5,933 bases of DNA from Microbacteriaceae bacterium. GTDB lineage: Bacteria > Actinomycetota > Actinomycetes > Actinomycetales > Microbacteriaceae. The notes under the pieces are model-generated. The model had not been told where the DNA came from. It ran no database searches and saw nothing but the letters and a program-made list of their open reading frames with translations. This document shows positions 4,319-5,933 of the stretch, piece by piece. The translations under genes and the position numbers were made by a program. Numbering within the stretch: position 1 is the stretch's first letter; each line of letters starts with the position of its first letter. The stretch spans positions 1-5,933 of the forward strand of contig WOYR01000195.1 of assembly GCA_011620705.1 (NCBI GenBank). Reading direction: 5' to 3'.

Positions 4319-5424
4319 TCGTCGGCGTGATCGGGGGCGGGCAGCTGGCCCGCATGATGGTGCCGCCCGCGGTGGAACTGGGCATCGGCATCCGGGTGCT
4401 GGCCGAGGTCGAGGGCTCGTCGGCGGCGATCGCGGCGACGGTGGTGGGCGATTACCGGGATGCCGCGACCGTTCTCGCGTTCGCGCGCGGCGTCGACGTC
4501 GTGACCTTCGATCACGAGCATGTGCCCCAGGCCGTGCTCGCCGCGCTCGTGGAGGCCGGGCACGCCGTGCATCCCGGTCCGGACGCGCTGGCCGTCGCGC
4601 AGGACAAGCTGGTCATGCGCGAGCGGCTCGGCGCGATCGGGGCGCCGGTGCCCGACTGGGCTGCGGTGCACGATGCCGCCGGGCTGCGCGCCTTCCTGGC
4701 GGACCATGGCGGCCGCGCCGTCGTGAAGACGCCGCGCGGCGGCTACGACGGCAAGGGGGTGCGGGTCGTCCGCGACGCCGCCGACGCCGAGGACTGGTTC
4801 GCAGCGGGCGGCCCGCTGCTCGTCGAGGAGCTGGTGGACTTCCGGCGCGAGCTGGCGCAGCTCGTCGCCCGTCGCCCATCGGGGCAGGTGCGCGCCTGGC
4901 CGCTCGTGGAGACGGTGCAGCGCGACGGCGTGTGCGCCGAGGTGTTCGCGCCCGCGCCGCAGGCCGGCGGGCTCCCGGCCGAGGCCGCAGCGCTCGCCGG
5001 ACTCATCGCGACCGAGCTCGGGGTCACCGGCGTGCTCGCAGTGGAGCTGTTCGAGGACGCCGACGGCCGCCTGCTCGTCAACGAGCTCGCGATGCGCCCC
5101 CACAACACCGGGCACTGGACGATCGACGGCGCCGTCACCAGCCAGTTCGAGCAGCACCTGCGGGCCGTGCTGGATCTGCCGCTCGGCGATCCGTCGCCGA
5201 CCGCGCCGTGGAGCGTCATGGTGAATGTGCTGGGCGGGCCGGCGGGTGCGACCATGCCCGACCGCTACCGCGCGGCCCTCGCCGATCGGCCGGAGGTGAA
5301 GTTCCACTCGTACGGCAAGCAGCCGCGCCCCGGGCGCAAGGTGGGCCACGTCACCGCCACCGGGACCGAGCTCGACGACACCGTCGCGCGCGCCCGCGCG
5401 GCAGCCGGGTTCTTCCAGGACTGA
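4315..5424 (+). CDS. purK: 5-(carboxyamino)imidazole ribonucleotide synthase
   Basis: PurK uses ATP and bicarbonate to convert AIR to N5-CAIR in de novo purine synthesis; PurE then makes CAIR. The protein has 369 residues, a normal length, with an ATP-grasp fold. Seen: the N-terminal nucleotide-binding loop VGVIGGGQLARMM (3-15), DVVTFDHEHVP (61-71), QDKLVMRERLGAIGAPVP (96-113), the ATP-grasp lysine and glycine loop VVKTPRGGYDGKGV (136-149), the LLVEELVDF segment (168-176), and the metal-binding VNELAMRPHNTGHWT (255-269), followed by SQFEQHLRA (276-284) and the C-terminal RPGRKVGH (338-345). The GTG at 4315 is chosen because GGGQL normally falls within about 10 residues of the start; the frame is open much further upstream but has no family similarity there. 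purE follows 17 bp after the stop, so the two are probably co-transcribed, with an extra promoter possible for purE. Confidence 0.96.
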   Translation: MIVGVIGGGQLARMMVPPAVELGIGIRVLAEVEGSSAAIAATVVGDYRDAATVLAFARGVDVVTFDHEHVPQAVLAALVEAGHAVHPGPDALAVAQDKLVMRERLGAIGAPVPDWAAVHDAAGLRAFLADHGGRAVVKTPRGGYDGKGVRVVRDAADAEDWFAAGGPLLVEELVDFRRELAQLVARRPSGQVRAWPLVETVQRDGVCAEVFAPAPQAGGLPAEAAALAGLIATELGVTGVLAVELFEDADGRLLVNELAMRPHNTGHWTIDGAVTSQFEQHLRAVLDLPLGDPSPTAPWSVMVNVLGGPAGATMPDRYRAALADRPEVKFHSYGKQPRPGRKVGHVTATGTELDDTVARARAAAGFFQD

Positions 5425-5428
5425 CCTT

Positions 5429-5434
5429 TACGAT
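5429..5434 (+). promoter_or_regulatory. Putative -10 box TACGAT for leaderless purE
   Basis: TACGAT begins 5 bases after the purK stop and is followed by GGCATCC and the GTG at 5442. The 7-nt gap matches the layout before the carboxylase gene. The box includes the first two bases of an in-frame ATG at 5433, so a transcript from here could only use the GTG. No -35 match was recognised; read-through from purK remains likely. Confidence 0.5.
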
Positions 5435-5441
5435 GGCATCC

Positions 5442-5933
5442 GTGCCAGCGCCTCACGCCTCCGCCTCGGCGGGCTCCGCACCGATGGTCGCGGTGGTGAT
5501 GGGCTCCGACTCCGACTGGGACGTGATGAGCGAGGCGGCGGCAGCGCTGGCCGAGTTCGCCATCCCGTACGAGGTCGAGGTCGTGTCGGCGCACCGCACC
5601 CCGAAGCGGATGATCGCCTTCGGCTCCGAGGCGGCCGGCCGCGGCATCCGGGTCATCATCGCCGGCGCGGGCGGCGCCGCGCACCTGCCGGGGATGCTCG
5701 CCTCCGTCACGACGCTGCCGGTGATCGGCGTGCCGGTTCCGCTGGCGAAGCTCGACGGGCTCGACTCGCTGCTGTCGATCGTGCAGATGCCGGCGGGGAT
5801 CCCGGTCGCCACCGTGTCGATCGGCGGGGCGCGCAATGCCGGGCTGCTGGCCGCGCGCATCCTGTCCACCTCCGACGCGGGCCTCGCGGCCCGGCTGGGG
5901 GAGTTCGCTGCAGGACTCGAGGCCCTGGTCGTC
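5442..5933 (+). CDS. purE: N5-carboxyaminoimidazole ribonucleotide mutase, last few residues cut by window edge
   Basis: PurE rearranges N5-CAIR to CAIR, the step after PurK in purine synthesis; it is a cytoplasmic octameric enzyme in the family. 164 codons are visible with no stop before the window end; since class I PurE is usually 160-175 residues, only a few are missing. Seen, numbered from the GTG: VAVVMGSDSDWDVM (16-29), the active-site SAHRTP (49-54, catalytic His51), AGAGGAAHLPGM (74-85, with His81), GVPVP (96-100), IVQMPAGIPVATV (113-125) and GGARNAGLLAARIL (128-141). These motifs and the presence of purK mark it as the class I mutase rather than the class II AIR carboxylase. An ATG at 5433 in the same frame would add three residues; the GTG is preferred because the ATG lies inside a probable -10 box. 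About 15 low-complexity residues precede the first strand. Confidence 0.95.
   Translation, partial: MPAPHASASAGSAPMVAVVMGSDSDWDVMSEAAAALAEFAIPYEVEVVSAHRTPKRMIAFGSEAAGRGIRVIIAGAGGAAHLPGMLASVTTLPVIGVPVPLAKLDGLDSLLSIVQMPAGIPVATVSIGGARNAGLLAARILSTSDAGLAARLGEFAAGLEALVV

Noticed and set aside
3424..5349. A 641-codon open frame on the minus strand.
   Set aside because: It is antisense to purK and out of frame with gtrA; the translation is Arg/His/Gly-rich with no recognisable domain.

Overview
The window is a stretch of very GC-rich chromosome carrying ordinary housekeeping genes. Strong third-position G/C, GTG starts, a homomeric-type acyl-CoA carboxylase beta subunit, a stand-alone polyprenol-phosphate-mannose synthase and several apparently leaderless genes point to an actinobacterium. 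The set and order of genes (carboxylase beta subunit, birA, PH-domain protein, GtrA, purK, purE) is one I associate from memory with Microbacteriaceae such as Microbacterium. That assignment is inference. I see no rRNA, tRNA, CRISPR array, transposase, integrase or phage gene, and nothing that looks recently acquired.

Layout. Left part, minus strand: a dolichyl/polyprenyl-phosphate mannosyltransferase (1439-2230), then an acyl-CoA carboxylase beta subunit (1363 down to the left edge, missing its C-terminus). A 42-bp divergent promoter region (2231-2272) separates these from a plus-strand pair: birA (2273-3112) and a two-helix membrane protein with a bacterial PH domain (3122-3679), whose ribosome-binding site overlaps the birA stop codon. 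A minus-strand GtrA-family membrane protein (3579-4181) converges on the PH gene and overlaps its 3' end by 101 bp. A 133-bp, relatively AT-richer intergenic region (4182-4314) separates gtrA from the plus-strand purine pair purK (4315-5424) and purE (5442 to the right edge, nearly complete). No gene-free stretch exceeds 300 bases.

How the genes relate. BirA attaches biotin to the biotin carrier domain that serves acyl-CoA carboxylases, so it sits sensibly beside a carboxylase beta subunit. PurK and PurE carry out consecutive steps from AIR through N5-CAIR to CAIR in purine synthesis. The mannosyltransferase makes a polyprenyl-phosphate sugar, and GtrA proteins are commonly associated with handling such lipid-linked sugars, so these two may cooperate although they are not adjacent.

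The points most worth a second look are regulatory and structural rather than a new system: -10 boxes placed 6-9 nt before four start codons, one of them swallowing an alternative ATG of purE; an Ile at the carboxylase substrate-specificity position, arguing against a strict propionyl-CoA enzyme; a purK leader with a 16-codon reading frame ending in a GTGA overlap and a 12-bp perfect palindrome; and three short tandem repeats in birA, the PH gene and gtrA, two of them in or beside the convergent overlap. I did not find convincing evidence of a previously undescribed biological system.
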